Of a stretch of DNA of 64,000 nucleotides, positions 27,894-36,631 are shown piece after piece. Origin of the DNA: Trichocoleus sp. FACHB-40 (GTDB lineage Bacteria; Cyanobacteriota; Cyanobacteriia; Cyanobacteriales; FACHB-T130); contig NZ_JACJPF010000041.1 of NCBI RefSeq assembly GCF_014695915.1, positions 124,001 through 188,000 on the forward strand, written 5' to 3'. A model generated the notes under the pieces. The model was not told the DNA's origin. It saw nothing but the letters and a program-made list of their open reading frames with translations, and ran no database searches. The first letter of the stretch is position 1. Every line of letters starts with the position of its first letter. A program made the position numbers and the translations under genes.

Positions 27894-30514
27894 TCTATCT
27901 GCAAAGCAGCCTTAACTTTGTCATATTCTAATTCCATAGCAGAAATTAAAGCGGATGCAGCGGAAAATTTTTTCTCATGACTCATTTCTTCCATCTGTCT
28001 ACAAAGTTCGGCTAGTTGTATAGCTCCAAAAGTAGCGCTGTTTGCCTTCCAAGTATGAGCTGCTCCCTCAAGAGCGATCGCATCTCCATTGTTAATAGCT
28101 TTTTTCATTTTTTGTAGTAATTTGGGGGAATCTTCTAGGTAGCACTCAACCAAATCTTCTACTAAATCCGAGTTGATTCCACCCATTTGTTCCAAAAATG
28201 ATTGCAGCACTTGGGTATTAATGGCATTCCTGAAGTCTAAGGGCAAAGAAGAGGATGATTTTTTAATTGGCGTTTTTACCGATTCTTCTTGCTCAGTCAT
28301 CAGTTTTTTAGCCTCACTCCTGTTTAAAGGTTGACACTTACTTAAAGTGGAAATCAACTCTTCAAACCGAATCGGCTTACTGATATAATCGTCCATCCCA
28401 GCTTCAAGACAAGCTAAGCGATCGCTTTCCATAGCATTAGCTGTCATGGCAATAATTCGAGGTCTTTGTAACCGCGCATTCTCCTGGCTTCCAAATAACT
28501 GCCAGTCTTGACAAATGTGCCTTGTTGTTTCAAATCCATCCATTTCTGGCATCTGCACGTCCATCAGCACCACATCATAAGATTTGCGGCGCAAAGCTTC
28601 TAACACTTCTAACCCATTATTCGCTACATCAGCTTCATACCCCACTTTTTTTAGTAGATGTAACGCCACTTGCTGATTTATCTGATTGTCTTCAGCTAAG
28701 AGAATCCGCAAAGGTAGCTTTTGCTCTACTAGAAAGTCAGCTTGAGATAAAGTAGAAGTAGAAAGCGATCGCTGGGGAGTTTCATCACTTTCTCGTAGCT
28801 TCAGTTGTTTTGGTGCTAAAATTCCTACTAAAACATCGTAAAGTTGGGATTCTTTAATCGGCTTGTATAACAAAGTAGCATTTAGTTCTTCTACCTGTTG
28901 CTCTTTTTCTTGCCTACCCAACGGGGTCAATATTACTAAAGGTAGTGTCTTACCACCTGGTAATGAGCGAATCTCTCTCGCTAACCTCAAATGCTCCATT
29001 TCTGGCATTTGCATATCTAGAATTGCAACATCAATGCTGCTTCCTGAACGCAAATATGTTAAAGCTTCAGCTCCCGATGCAACTGTTTGGCTAGCCATCC
29101 CCCAGGATTGGGCTTTTAAAATTAATTTTTTACGATTAGTGGCATTGTTATTTACAATTAGCAGTCGTTTTCCAATTAATTGCGACTTAAGATCATCATC
29201 TTCCACCCTGTCAGCAGAACACTGGGTAAGCATCGTGAAATAGAAGCTAGAACCACGCCCTAATTCACTTTCAAACCATATTCGCCCGCTCATCATTTCG
29301 CTCAACTGCTTGCTAATAGCCAATCCCAACCCGGTACCACCATATTGACGAGTAGTGGAAGAATCCACCTGACTAAATGGTTGAAACAGGCGATTTTTGC
29401 GGTCTAAAGGAATGCCAACGCCTGTATCTTTAACAACAAATTTAACTTCATAAGGGCTGACTTCCGCTCTACCATCGATAATTGATAATTGGGGTTCACC
29501 GTCGTTGCCTATTGCCGATTCTCGATTATCAATGAGTTTTTTTGCTGAGACTAATACCGTCACTTCCCCTTGGGCGGTAAATTTAACAGCATTACTCACT
29601 AAGTTCAGCAAAATTTGCCGCACTCTGGTGACATCGCCCACAATTGTGTTAGGCGTTCCCGGCTCGCTCAAATATGCTAACTCTAAACCTTTTTCAGCTG
29701 CTTTAGGTGCTAATAAATCTAATACTCCCTCAAGGCAACTTATTAAACTAAAGGGTTGTTCTTCCAATTCCAGCTTTTTTGATTCTATTTTTGAGAAATC
29801 AAGTATATCGTTAATTATTGCCAGTAATACATCGCCACTGGTACGAATTGTTTCGGCAAAGTTTTTTTGTTGAGGTGTTAAGTTGGTTAGCAGTAATAAC
29901 TCTGCCATGCCAATTACCCCATTCATGGGAGTGCGGATTTCATGGCTCATCATTGCCAAAAACTCACTTTTGGCACGGCTAGCTTGCATTGCTGCCATTC
30001 GTAAGGCAACTTCAGCCTGCACAGTTCTTTGAGCAGCAAGTCGCAAATCTAGTTCATCAATAACAATCGCCGCTAGTTCCCTGAGAGTTTGCTTTTCTGC
30101 TTCTGTCACCTCACGAGGTTCGTAGTCGATGACGCATAACGTTCCCAACCTAAAACCATCGCGGGTAAGCAGGGGAGCTGCTGCATAAAATTGCAGTCCA
30201 AATTCTCCAGCTACCAATGGATTAGCCAAGGTGCGCGGGTCTACTTTGGCATCTAAGACGGTGTAAACTTCGTCTTGCAAAATCGCACTAGCACAAAGTC
30301 CAGGTTCCCGCCCAATCTGCTGTACTTCTAATCCGTGATGGGATTTAAACCAAATCCGGTCATGGTCAACGATGCTGACAATTGAGATGGGGACGTTGAA
30401 GGAACGGGCAGCTAAGGCTGTAATGCGGTCAAAGGCCCCATCGGGCGGAGTGTCAAGGATATTATATCGACGAACGGCTGCTAGTCGCTCTGGTTCATTA
30501 GTAGGAATCATCAA
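27872..30514 (-). CDS. Hybrid histidine kinase, GAF-HK-REC-REC-HPt
   Basis: An 880-residue hybrid kinase: GAF (1-160, no bilin cysteine), HisKA with phosphorylated His191 ([12 protein letters not shown]), HATPase ([25 protein letters not shown]), a first receiver with a degenerate pocket (IVNNNAT, though ILDMQMPEM keeps the Asp), a canonical second receiver ([22 protein letters not shown]) and a C-terminal HPt domain ([14 protein letters not shown]). It is a full intramolecular phosphorelay. Overlaps the downstream DXCF kinase by 22 bp (or 4 bp with the alternative start), so the pair is made together and may share a light signal. No membrane segment. Confidence 0.9.
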   Translation of the reverse strand: MMIPTNEPERLAAVRRYNILDTPPDGAFDRITALAARSFNVPISIVSIVDHDRIWFKSHHGLEVQQIGREPGLCASAILQDEVYTVLDAKVDPRTLANPLVAGEFGLQFYAAAPLLTRDGFRLGTLCVIDYEPREVTEAEKQTLRELAAIVIDELDLRLAAQRTVQAEVALRMAAMQASRAKSEFLAMMSHEIRTPMNGVIGMAELLLLTNLTPQQKNFAETIRTSGDVLLAIINDILDFSKIESKKLELEEQPFSLISCLEGVLDLLAPKAAEKGLELAYLSEPGTPNTIVGDVTRVRQILLNLVSNAVKFTAQGEVTVLVSAKKLIDNRESAIGNDGEPQLSIIDGRAEVSPYEVKFVVKDTGVGIPLDRKNRLFQPFSQVDSSTTRQYGGTGLGLAISKQLSEMMSGRIWFESELGRGSSFYFTMLTQCSADRVEDDDLKSQLIGKRLLIVNNNATNRKKLILKAQSWGMASQTVASGAEALTYLRSGSSIDVAILDMQMPEMEHLRLAREIRSLPGGKTLPLVILTPLGRQEKEQQVEELNATLLYKPIKESQLYDVLVGILAPKQLKLRESDETPQRSLSTSTLSQADFLVEQKLPLRILLAEDNQINQQVALHLLKKVGYEADVANNGLEVLEALRRKSYDVVLMDVQMPEMDGFETTRHICQDWQLFGSQENARLQRPRIIAMTANAMESDRLACLEAGMDDYISKPIRFEELISTLSKCQPLNRSEAKKLMTEQEESVKTPIKKSSSSLPLDFRNAINTQVLQSFLEQMGGINSDLVEDLVECYLEDSPKLLQKMKKAINNGDAIALEGAAHTWKANSATFGAIQLAELCRQMEEMSHEKKFSAASALISAMELEYDKVKAALQIECQPSQV

Positions 30515-30994
30515 AGGATTTTTATCTAAGGTTTAATTAATAGGGTAGCTAAAATAGGGTAGCTAAAACTAAGATTAAATAATCAAAAATATTTCGGAAG
30601 TGCCAATAATTAAAATCTTATATTATATATTACCAACATTGAGGGTACAAGGTTGATCAAGGCTAGATGTGTAAATTAATTTCCCTTTCTTTTCTGTAGT
30701 TAAAATAAAACTGAGACTTTCACAAACACGCTGGTAGCGTGTTTTCTGGTGTTGGGTCAGTTCTACTGATTTTTTGGAAAAAAATTTAGCGATTAGAGGT
30801 GCTAGGGGGGATGGATATGCCCGGCTTGCGTCCTTAGAAATTCAGGAACTTTTTGAGCCTTCTGTGAGTCCGACCATGCAAGGCTTTGGGGCTTTTACTG
30901 CTGCTGTTCCTTTTCGCAGTAGAACCAGGCAATGTTAATATACCCAAAGTTTATCATCGTCGTGTTTTCATCCCTCTAACTCTTAAGTTACTTT
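30515..30994. other. Intergenic region with hairpin
   Basis: No gene seen. A perfect 9-bp stem, aaacacgct/agcgtgttt (30724-30732, 30736-30744), ends in a T on the plus strand and could end a short transcript. The rest is AT-rich and presumably holds the divergent promoters of the kinase operon and the exported-protein operon. Confidence 0.5.
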
Positions 30995-31627
30995 ATGGTA
31001 TCTTCTGGAACTGCTTGCCGCCTCGGCTTTACCTGCCTTGCTTTTTTACCCTTGAGTGTGACTTTGACCCTGCTACAACCCGTGCAGGCTCAGAACCAGG
31101 TTCCTGCTCTACCAGAAGACGCCAGTCAGTCACAGCCGGATTTTACTGATCCGAACAATATCCGTCCCTTGAGTCAAGATAGTAGCCTCCTGAGTATGCC
31201 GGGAGGGCAGCGTTTGCTATCGGAAGCCAATAGTGCGATTTCTTCGCAGAACTACGCGATCGCTGCCAAGAAACTCCAAGACGCTCGTCAAGTTTTCAAC
31301 CAGCTATCTAATTTTTATCAACAACTAGGTTCTAGTTTTTCGGGAATTGATAACCGAGTTTACGAAAGTCAACGTCAAAAGGCAGTACAAGCTGCCCAAC
31401 TTCGGGATGAGGCGACTTATCAGTTGGCACTTGTACATCGAGCGCAAAATCAGCCAGATTTGGCAGTACCTTTGTTGATTCAGATTGTGCGCTCTCAGCA
31501 GCCAACTCGTGACTTAGGGAAGAAGGCTTATCAGCAGCTAGTGGAACTAGGCTTTATCGATACACCTAGCACCACTCCCGCCAGCAATAATCCCCCCGCC
31601 TCATCTTCTTCTGCTCCCCAACGCTAA
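30995..31627 (+). CDS. Exported helical protein, function unknown
   Basis: A 210-residue protein with a clear signal peptide (hydrophobic 10-28, cleavage after PVQAQ-like VQA), a low-complexity linker, then a helical region (SEANSAISSQNYAIAAKKLQDAR, cut here; further helices to 185) that looks like a tetratricopeptide-type helical pair, and a Ser/Pro/Thr tail. Similar proteins occur in other cyanobacteria but I know no function. The bolA gene follows 44 bp later. Confidence 0.72.
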   Translation: MVSSGTACRLGFTCLAFLPLSVTLTLLQPVQAQNQVPALPEDASQSQPDFTDPNNIRPLSQDSSLLSMPGGQRLLSEANSAISSQNYAIAAKKLQDARQVFNQLSNFYQQLGSSFSGIDNRVYESQRQKAVQAAQLRDEATYQLALVHRAQNQPDLAVPLLIQIVRSQQPTRDLGKKAYQQLVELGFIDTPSTTPASNNPPASSSSAPQR

Positions 31628-31671
31628 ATTAGAGTTAAAGATTGAATTGTGAAGTGTAAACGGGAGTAGAA

Positions 31672-31929
31672 ATGGTTAGCCCAGCTCAAGTAGAGGAAAT
31701 GATCAAGGCAAAGTTGCCGGATGCTCAGGTACAGGTTCAAGATTTGACTGGCGGTGGGGACCATTATCAAGTGACTGTGGTTTCGTCTCAGTTTGAAGGT
31801 AAACGGCTCGTGCAACAGCACCAGATTGTTTATGGTGCTGTACAGCAAGCTATGGCAACTGAAGCTATTCACGCTCTAGCCCTGAAAACTTATACTCCCC
31901 AGGATTGGGAGGCAGTTAGGGTTGTTTAA
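31672..31929 (+). CDS. BolA family protein
   Basis: An 85-residue BolA-like protein: VEEMIKAKLPDAQVQVQDL, GGDHYQVTVVSSQF (the His region that helps hold a shared cluster), and the helix-turn end HQIVYGAVQQ ... HALALKTYTP. BolA proteins form 2Fe-2S heterodimers with CGFS glutaredoxins in iron-sulfur trafficking and sensing. The CGFS glutaredoxin gene is directly downstream (72 bp). Confidence 0.92.
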   Translation: MVSPAQVEEMIKAKLPDAQVQVQDLTGGGDHYQVTVVSSQFEGKRLVQQHQIVYGAVQQAMATEAIHALALKTYTPQDWEAVRVV

Positions 31930-32001
31930 GCCTAACTGAGGACGGTGCTATGCAAGCGCACTAGAAGTAAACTAGACAATAGAGGCATTTCAAGCAAAAT
32001 T

Positions 32002-32325
32002 ATGACCCCAGAACTAAAAGAGCGGATTGATAGCTTGCTCAAAGAAAACAAAATTGTGGTCTTTATGAAGGGCAACAAGCTGATGCCCCAATGTGGTTTT
32101 TCTAACAATGTGGTGCAGATTTTAAATACTCTGGGTGTTCCCTACCAGACGGTTGACATTCTGGATGATTGGGAAATTCGGCAGGGAATTAAGGAGTATT
32201 CCAGCTGGCCTACAATTCCCCAAGTTTACATTAATGGCGAGTTTGTTGGCGGCTCGGATATTTTGATTGAGCTGTACCAGAAGGGTGAATTGCAGGAAAT
32301 GGTTGAAGTTGCTCTTGCTTCTTAA
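32002..32325 (+). CDS. grxD: Monothiol glutaredoxin Grx4
   Basis: A 107-residue CGFS glutaredoxin: [16 protein letters not shown] (Cys31), the WPTIPQVYI cis-Pro motif and [10 protein letters not shown]. It ligates 2Fe-2S clusters with glutathione and partners with BolA; the adjacent bolA gene supports this. ATG 32002 is the family start; the 19 codons upstream are unlike the family. A strong terminator follows at 32565. Confidence 0.93.
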   Translation: MTPELKERIDSLLKENKIVVFMKGNKLMPQCGFSNNVVQILNTLGVPYQTVDILDDWEIRQGIKEYSSWPTIPQVYINGEFVGGSDILIELYQKGELQEMVEVALAS

Positions 32326-32799
32326 ACTCATATTTTGCATGACTGTACATCAGTTTTGAAAAATTTTGTAGGCTGAACCCTTGGAACGAAACCCAGCATA
32401 CTCCTTGGGTTTCTTTACCACTCCATCGAACCTCAATACGGTTCACTTAGAAGCTCAAAATCCAAAACCTACGTAGGTTGGGTTAAGGAATGAAAGCCAA
32501 CGCGAATCAGCATTCGTTAGGTTTTGTTCTATGATTATTCTTAAGTAAACCGTCTGAAACTAACAAAAAAATACCCTCAGAAAGTTCTTTAAAATAAAGA
32601 TTTATCTGAGGGTATTTTTTATTAATTTAATTTGATAGGAGGGGAATCGTACTCAAAGTAGGATATTTCTGATGCTTCAAAAAATGGATTCTATTAACCC
32701 AGAATCGGCTACCTGTGGACAAATCGGTAACAAAATTATTAATTATCCACAGGCAACGATTTGAAAGATGTTTCTTTTGACCAACGCAATCCAAAATAG
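32326..32799. other. Intergenic region with repeat-like sequence
   Basis: No gene seen. 32360-32530 holds fragments of the gtaggttgggtt...aacccaac type of cyanobacterial repeat. The terminator at 32565-32620 separates it from the DUF6761-like gene end. Confidence 0.5.
32565..32620. terminator. Strong bidirectional terminator
   Basis: aaaaaataccctcag pairs perfectly with ctgagggtatttttt; the loop is 26 bases. A-rich on one side, T-rich on the other, so it can act on both strands between the convergent grxD and DUF6761-like genes. Confidence 0.85.
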
Positions 32800-33054
32800 C
32801 TAATAGTAGTCCGATTTTGGTTGTGTCTGTGTCTGTGTCATTTCAAAGTTGGACGGATCGTAAATGTATCTGCTGACTTCTTCTTCTAAGCGGTGTATAT
32901 GAAACGGTTCGAGGGCGCTAGTTTGACGCAGGGCGGCGAGATAGCCATCTAAATACAGCCGCAAATCATCGAAACGATAACCCCGGTTCCACATTTCGAC
33001 GAGGGCGTCGGTGAGTTTTTGGTAGTAGCGGATGGTTTGTGTATCCTGTAGCAT
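32800..33054 (-). CDS. DUF6761-like small protein
   Basis: An 84-residue protein starting MLQDTQTIRYYQKLTDALVE and containing WNRGYRFDDLRLYLDGYLAAL and HIHRLEEEVSRYIYDP; this resembles a conserved cyanobacterial family I recall as DUF6761. Function unknown. The upstream 57 codons of open frame are repeat-derived and not part of the family, so the ATG at 33054 is used. Confidence 0.7.
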   Translation of the reverse strand: MLQDTQTIRYYQKLTDALVEMWNRGYRFDDLRLYLDGYLAALRQTSALEPFHIHRLEEEVSRYIYDPSNFEMTQTQTQPKSDYY

Positions 33055-33904
33055 GGTCGGAAGTAAGAAGTGTGAATTATGAAGTATAAAGGGTGAAGCA
33101 GGAACAAGGAAAGTTTGATTCTGCGGGTTGTTAGCCAGTTTGGGCAGTGGGCTATAGCGATCGCGTACTTTATCTGAAAATTCCATAGCCAGAACTACAG
33201 GTCTTTCTTCAGCGGAATAGCCCAAAACACTCTTCTGTTATATACAAATTTTGTGATGATGGAAATCTCGATTGTGTTCCTTGAGTAATTGCCTTTAAAA
33301 AGGTGTCAGTGCGTTTGTGGCAAGCGTCGGGAGACATCCAGCATCGCCGCTGCGGGACTTCCTTGATTTTGTACCTCAGAGAAACATCAAAACTCATATT
33401 TCCGGGGCGAACGATAGAGGCGAGGTGCTTTTTAGGGCGCGTACACCAAAAGCGATCGCTTCCTTGATTACTTCTATCGTAGAAAACTAGAGCATCAGCG
33501 GCATACATCCCTTGGGCGATTTCTACAATGTTCTGTTTACACTAACCTACCCATTTTGGATTCATCTGCTACAACCTGCTTTAGAGAGCGATCGCTTCTC
33601 TACTATCTGCTCGTGGATTTTTTAAGCTATTTTCCAGAGTGGAGACACTCTTTAGGTAAGTTGGGAAAATTTTTTACTAACTCTAGGGTTCTGGCATAGC
33701 ATCGTTCAGGGGATGATTACTAAACGTTAAGCTTCGTTAACTTTATTGTAACTAGATGCGGGCGGCGATCCCACTTTTGAGTTTCGCTCGAAGGGCCAAA
33801 ATCAAAAATAGGGTGGCATAATGCGCCTCCGTAGCAGTAGTTACAGAATCATGACATTAGCTTTGTTAATGTGGAACACACCAGCTTGAAGGAAGCCTGC
33901 TGCC
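33055..33904. other. Long gap with one doubtful ORF
   Basis: About 850 bp without a convincing gene. A minus-strand frame at 33209-33508 (99 codons, MYAADALVFYDRSNQG...) matches nothing I know and has odd composition (several Cys/Trp/Arg), so it is not called as a gene. The region 33560-33900 is non-coding and should hold the promoter of the response regulator. Confidence 0.45.
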
Positions 33905-34675
33905 GTGGGATCGATTTGTATTCAGATCATCGAGGGAAACCCGCACCTGCGATCGCTACTGGGCTGGCATTTACAGCAAGCAAGCTACTGGGTGTGTCAA
34001 TCCGCTGGAATTCATCACGCTAGAGAGATATATCTCACTCGCCAACCTACAGTCGTTATCCTTGATTCCGACTTACCGGATGGTGATGGTATCGAGTTTT
34101 GCCGATGGCTCCAGGAACAGGGACAATCACTCATCTTGATGCTGTCTGCCCGCAACACAGAAGCAGATATCGTTAATGGTTTAAAAGCGGGAGCTGACGA
34201 CTATCTAACTAAGCCATTTGGGATGCAAGAATTTATGGCACGGGTTGAGGCTTTGGTTCGCCGCGTGCGAGTCACAGCAGCGCCCATGTATTTAGATTAT
34301 GGCGACCTGAAAATAGACTTAGTACAGCGTCGAGTCCGTTTCAAAGAGGAGTTTATTGACTTAACGCCCCAGGAGTTCAGTTTACTTTATGTACTGGCTC
34401 AGGCTGGGGGACTGCCCTTAAGCCGTTCGGAACTGCTGCGCCGCGCTTGGCCTGATGCCATTGATAACCCGCGCACTATTGACACTCACGTTTTGTCCCT
34501 ACGCAAGAAAATTGAGAATGTGCCGCGACAACCCAGTTTGATTCAAACTGTCCGCAACGTCGGCTATCGGTTCAATCCGGAGATTCTCAATGCGCTGGAA
34601 CCCAAGACAAATGGTAATACTCGCACCAGAAATGGAAATGGAAACGGTCAGCGTTCGGCGCTTACCAGTTATTAA
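33905..34675 (+). CDS. OmpR-type response regulator, atypical receiver
   Basis: A 256-residue receiver plus winged-helix regulator. The receiver keeps Asp54 (VVILDSDLP) and the Lys of DDYLTKPF, but the usual acidic pair after the first strand reads EGN (IIEGNPHL), so phosphorylation may be weak or absent. The DNA-binding part (LTPQEFSLLYVLAQ; DTHVLSLRKKIE; TVRNVGYRF) is canonical, followed by an Asn/Thr/Gly-rich tail. No kinase is adjacent, so this is an orphan. Starts at GTG 33905. Its stop overlaps the convergent ABC gene by 4 bp. Confidence 0.88.
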   Translation: MGSICIQIIEGNPHLRSLLGWHLQQASYWVCQSAGIHHAREIYLTRQPTVVILDSDLPDGDGIEFCRWLQEQGQSLILMLSARNTEADIVNGLKAGADDYLTKPFGMQEFMARVEALVRRVRVTAAPMYLDYGDLKIDLVQRRVRFKEEFIDLTPQEFSLLYVLAQAGGLPLSRSELLRRAWPDAIDNPRTIDTHVLSLRKKIENVPRQPSLIQTVRNVGYRFNPEILNALEPKTNGNTRTRNGNGNGQRSALTSY

Positions 34676-35433
34676 CTCCATTCTTCAGCTGCCTGAGCTT
34701 CTGCCTGAATCAGGGTTTCGCGTAGATTAGCCCAGTTTACCTGATGTGCTGTTTTGTCGGTAAGCAGACGGCCATCCTGCAAATATAAAACGCGATCGCA
34801 AAACATCTGGGCTAAATCTAACTGGTGATTGACCATCACCACTGCACATCCCTCTAGGCACTGGGTCAAAACTTGCAGAACGCGATCGCTACGACCAGCA
34901 TCTAGAGCAGATGTCGGCTCATCGAGTAATAATATTTTCGGTTGGATGACTAAAGCACGCGCGATCGCTACCAGTTGCCGTTGTCCTACCGATAATTGCA
35001 CCTCCGTGCGACCTAACCAATCTTCGGGGATGTGCAGTTGTTCGCTTACCTGTAGCAATTGTTGACTAATTTCCTGCTTTGTGCCGCCTTTCAAAACCAA
35101 AGGGTAAGCTAAAGCATCTCTGACAGTCATACCCAAGAGTTTTGGTTCTTGAGGAACCAGCATCACTTGCCGTCGCAACTGAATAACGGGAATTTGACCG
35201 TATTCTTGATTTTCCAGATAAATCTTGCCAGATGTTGGTTCATTCAGGCGATTTAATAGGCGCAACAGCGAAGTTTTCCCGGCGCCAGAAGGGCCGATAA
35301 TAGTAATGCGATCGCCGGAGAATACCTCAAAAGAAATATCCTTAAGCAAATACTGCGAACCCACGGAAGCCGCTAAACTCACCTGTTCTAGCCGCAACAC
35401 TTCTCTTTTTGTCTTAGTGTCTTCGTAGTTCAA
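34672..35433 (-). CDS. ABC transporter ATP-binding protein
   Basis: A 253-residue ATPase with Walker A GPSGAGKTS, Q-loop (VMLVPQEPKLLGMT), signature LSVGQRQL, Walker B ILLLDEPTSALD and the H-loop (VMVNHQLD). It is of the PstB/FetA-like importer/exporter class; the neighbouring genes include no permease, so the transported substrate is unknown. The first 11 codons come from a gaagacactaagacaaaaag-type intergenic repeat, so the true start may be the GTG or TTG at about 35400. Convergent overlap with the response regulator. Confidence 0.88.
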   Translation of the reverse strand: MNYEDTKTKREVLRLEQVSLAASVGSQYLLKDISFEVFSGDRITIIGPSGAGKTSLLRLLNRLNEPTSGKIYLENQEYGQIPVIQLRRQVMLVPQEPKLLGMTVRDALAYPLVLKGGTKQEISQQLLQVSEQLHIPEDWLGRTEVQLSVGQRQLVAIARALVIQPKILLLDEPTSALDAGRSDRVLQVLTQCLEGCAVVMVNHQLDLAQMFCDRVLYLQDGRLLTDKTAHQVNWANLRETLIQAEAQAAEEWS

Positions 35434-35531
35434 AAAATTAGCTGAAAAAGGCGTATAAAAACAATTTGAGATTATTTTTCTTCTTCTTCCCCTCTCCGCT
35501 GCCTAGAGGGGGTTAGGGGGTTAGGTGGTGC

Positions 35532-36170
35532 TTAGGCACCTCCTAAGATTCCTTGAGTCGTCGCCGTCCACACTGTCCAACCATCTATCAATAACAGCAA
35601 CAGCGTAAACCCCAACAAAATTAGATACATCCAGGGTTGCGCCAAAGGACGCACATCGGTTGTATCAATTCCCGTCTTCGCTTCCACCAACTTAACCAAC
35701 CGCGCAAAACCAACTACCCGCATCGGCAGCAAATAAGCTTTTTGTTCCGACTTGCTGACAAAATAGTAAACTATTCCGCCTTGCCCAGTAGTGCGAAGTT
35801 TTAATTCCTTTACATCTGCCCAAGGTAACGACCAACCCTTGCGGAAAAAACGGGGAACCCATTTAGGATAAGTCACCTGGATTTTTTCCTCATCCAGAAT
35901 TACCCGTTCGCTTAACGCAGCATAAAGCGCCATAAACCCTAAGCAAATTCCCACCCAAAGTAACTTAGGCGAGATGGGAGTATCTGACACTTGCGCCAAA
36001 AACGGTAAGGGAATCGTTAGCGCCAAGTATAGCGCCATTAGCGTGATCCGAATCAGGGGCGAAATGCGGAAAATAGATTGTGATTCTAATTCAAGGTTTT
36101 TTGACACGGCTTTAAACTGATATAGATGAAGCAAGCTCCTCAAACGACGCTTTTGCCTTGCTACTGACAT
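35532..36170 (-). CDS. Membrane protein with PH-like domain
   Basis: A 212-residue protein with four hydrophobic segments (about 38-62, 68-88, 170-185, 186-200) and a soluble middle (ERVILDEEKIQVTYPKWVPR to SEQKAYLLPM) resembling bacterial PH-like domains. Conserved in cyanobacteria as far as I recall, function unknown. Lies 30 bp after the ferredoxin gene on the same strand, so the two are likely cotranscribed. Confidence 0.68.
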   Translation of the reverse strand: MSVARQKRRLRSLLHLYQFKAVSKNLELESQSIFRISPLIRITLMALYLALTIPLPFLAQVSDTPISPKLLWVGICLGFMALYAALSERVILDEEKIQVTYPKWVPRFFRKGWSLPWADVKELKLRTTGQGGIVYYFVSKSEQKAYLLPMRVVGFARLVKLVEAKTGIDTTDVRPLAQPWMYLILLGFTLLLLLIDGWTVWTATTQGILGGA

Positions 36171-36199
36171 TCTGCGGGCTTACGCCTGCGAACGAGAAA

Positions 36200-36529
36200 T
36201 TAACTCCAGACAAGGGACGAACCTTGTCCCCAGAAGCCGTCATATTTAGAGACTTTGATATCGCCTAAAACCTGAGTTTGGCAGGCTAATCGGAGATTTG
36301 AAGTGGGAGAATGGGGAGGAAGCGATCGCCTGGTTTTATCCTTCCAGTTCGGTTGGGAAACTTCCCCTTCTACCTCGACTGCACAAGTGCCGCAAGTGCC
36401 AATTCCCATACAATTTATAATTTTCGCGTTGCCGTTGTACAGGTCGATGTCATTTAAGAGTAAAACTTGGCGAAGATTCGCACCCTTATTGCACTCAAAT
36501 GTTTTCCCTTGAGCTGTCACCTTTGGCAT
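36200..36529 (-). CDS. 2Fe-2S ferredoxin-like protein
   Basis: A 109-residue ferredoxin fold. Cluster ligands are in NCMGIGTCGTCAVEV and the last Cys in LRLACQTQV, giving a C-x5-C-x2-C...C spacing instead of the plant-type C-x4-C. It is therefore not the photosynthetic PetF but a specialised electron carrier. The remaining fold motifs (KGANLRQVLLLNDIDLYNG) match. Cotranscribed with the membrane protein downstream. Confidence 0.87.
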   Translation of the reverse strand: MPKVTAQGKTFECNKGANLRQVLLLNDIDLYNGNAKIINCMGIGTCGTCAVEVEGEVSQPNWKDKTRRSLPPHSPTSNLRLACQTQVLGDIKVSKYDGFWGQGSSLVWS

Positions 36530-36631
36530 AATGATTAATTCAATGGCTCTGCTAACTGGTTACTTTTGTTAAGTATATTTTTACATTTATTTACAAAAAG
36601 TTTCTAAATTATCTCCCCATCTAACTTGTTC

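Noticed and set aside
27872-30514. Bilin binding by the GAF of the hybrid kinase
   Set aside because: No Cys-His pair or DXCF motif; it is an ordinary sensory GAF.
30886-31149. Hydrophobic plus-strand frame before the exported protein
   Set aside because: Overlaps the signal-peptide start of the clear gene in another frame.
33209-33508. 99-codon minus-strand frame as a gene
   Set aside because: No recognisable family, odd Cys/Trp/Arg-rich composition and no ribosome-binding site; recorded only as part of the gap.
33905-34675. Identification of the second response regulator as RpaA or RpaB
   Set aside because: Its receiver and linker text do not match those regulators as I recall them; left unnamed.
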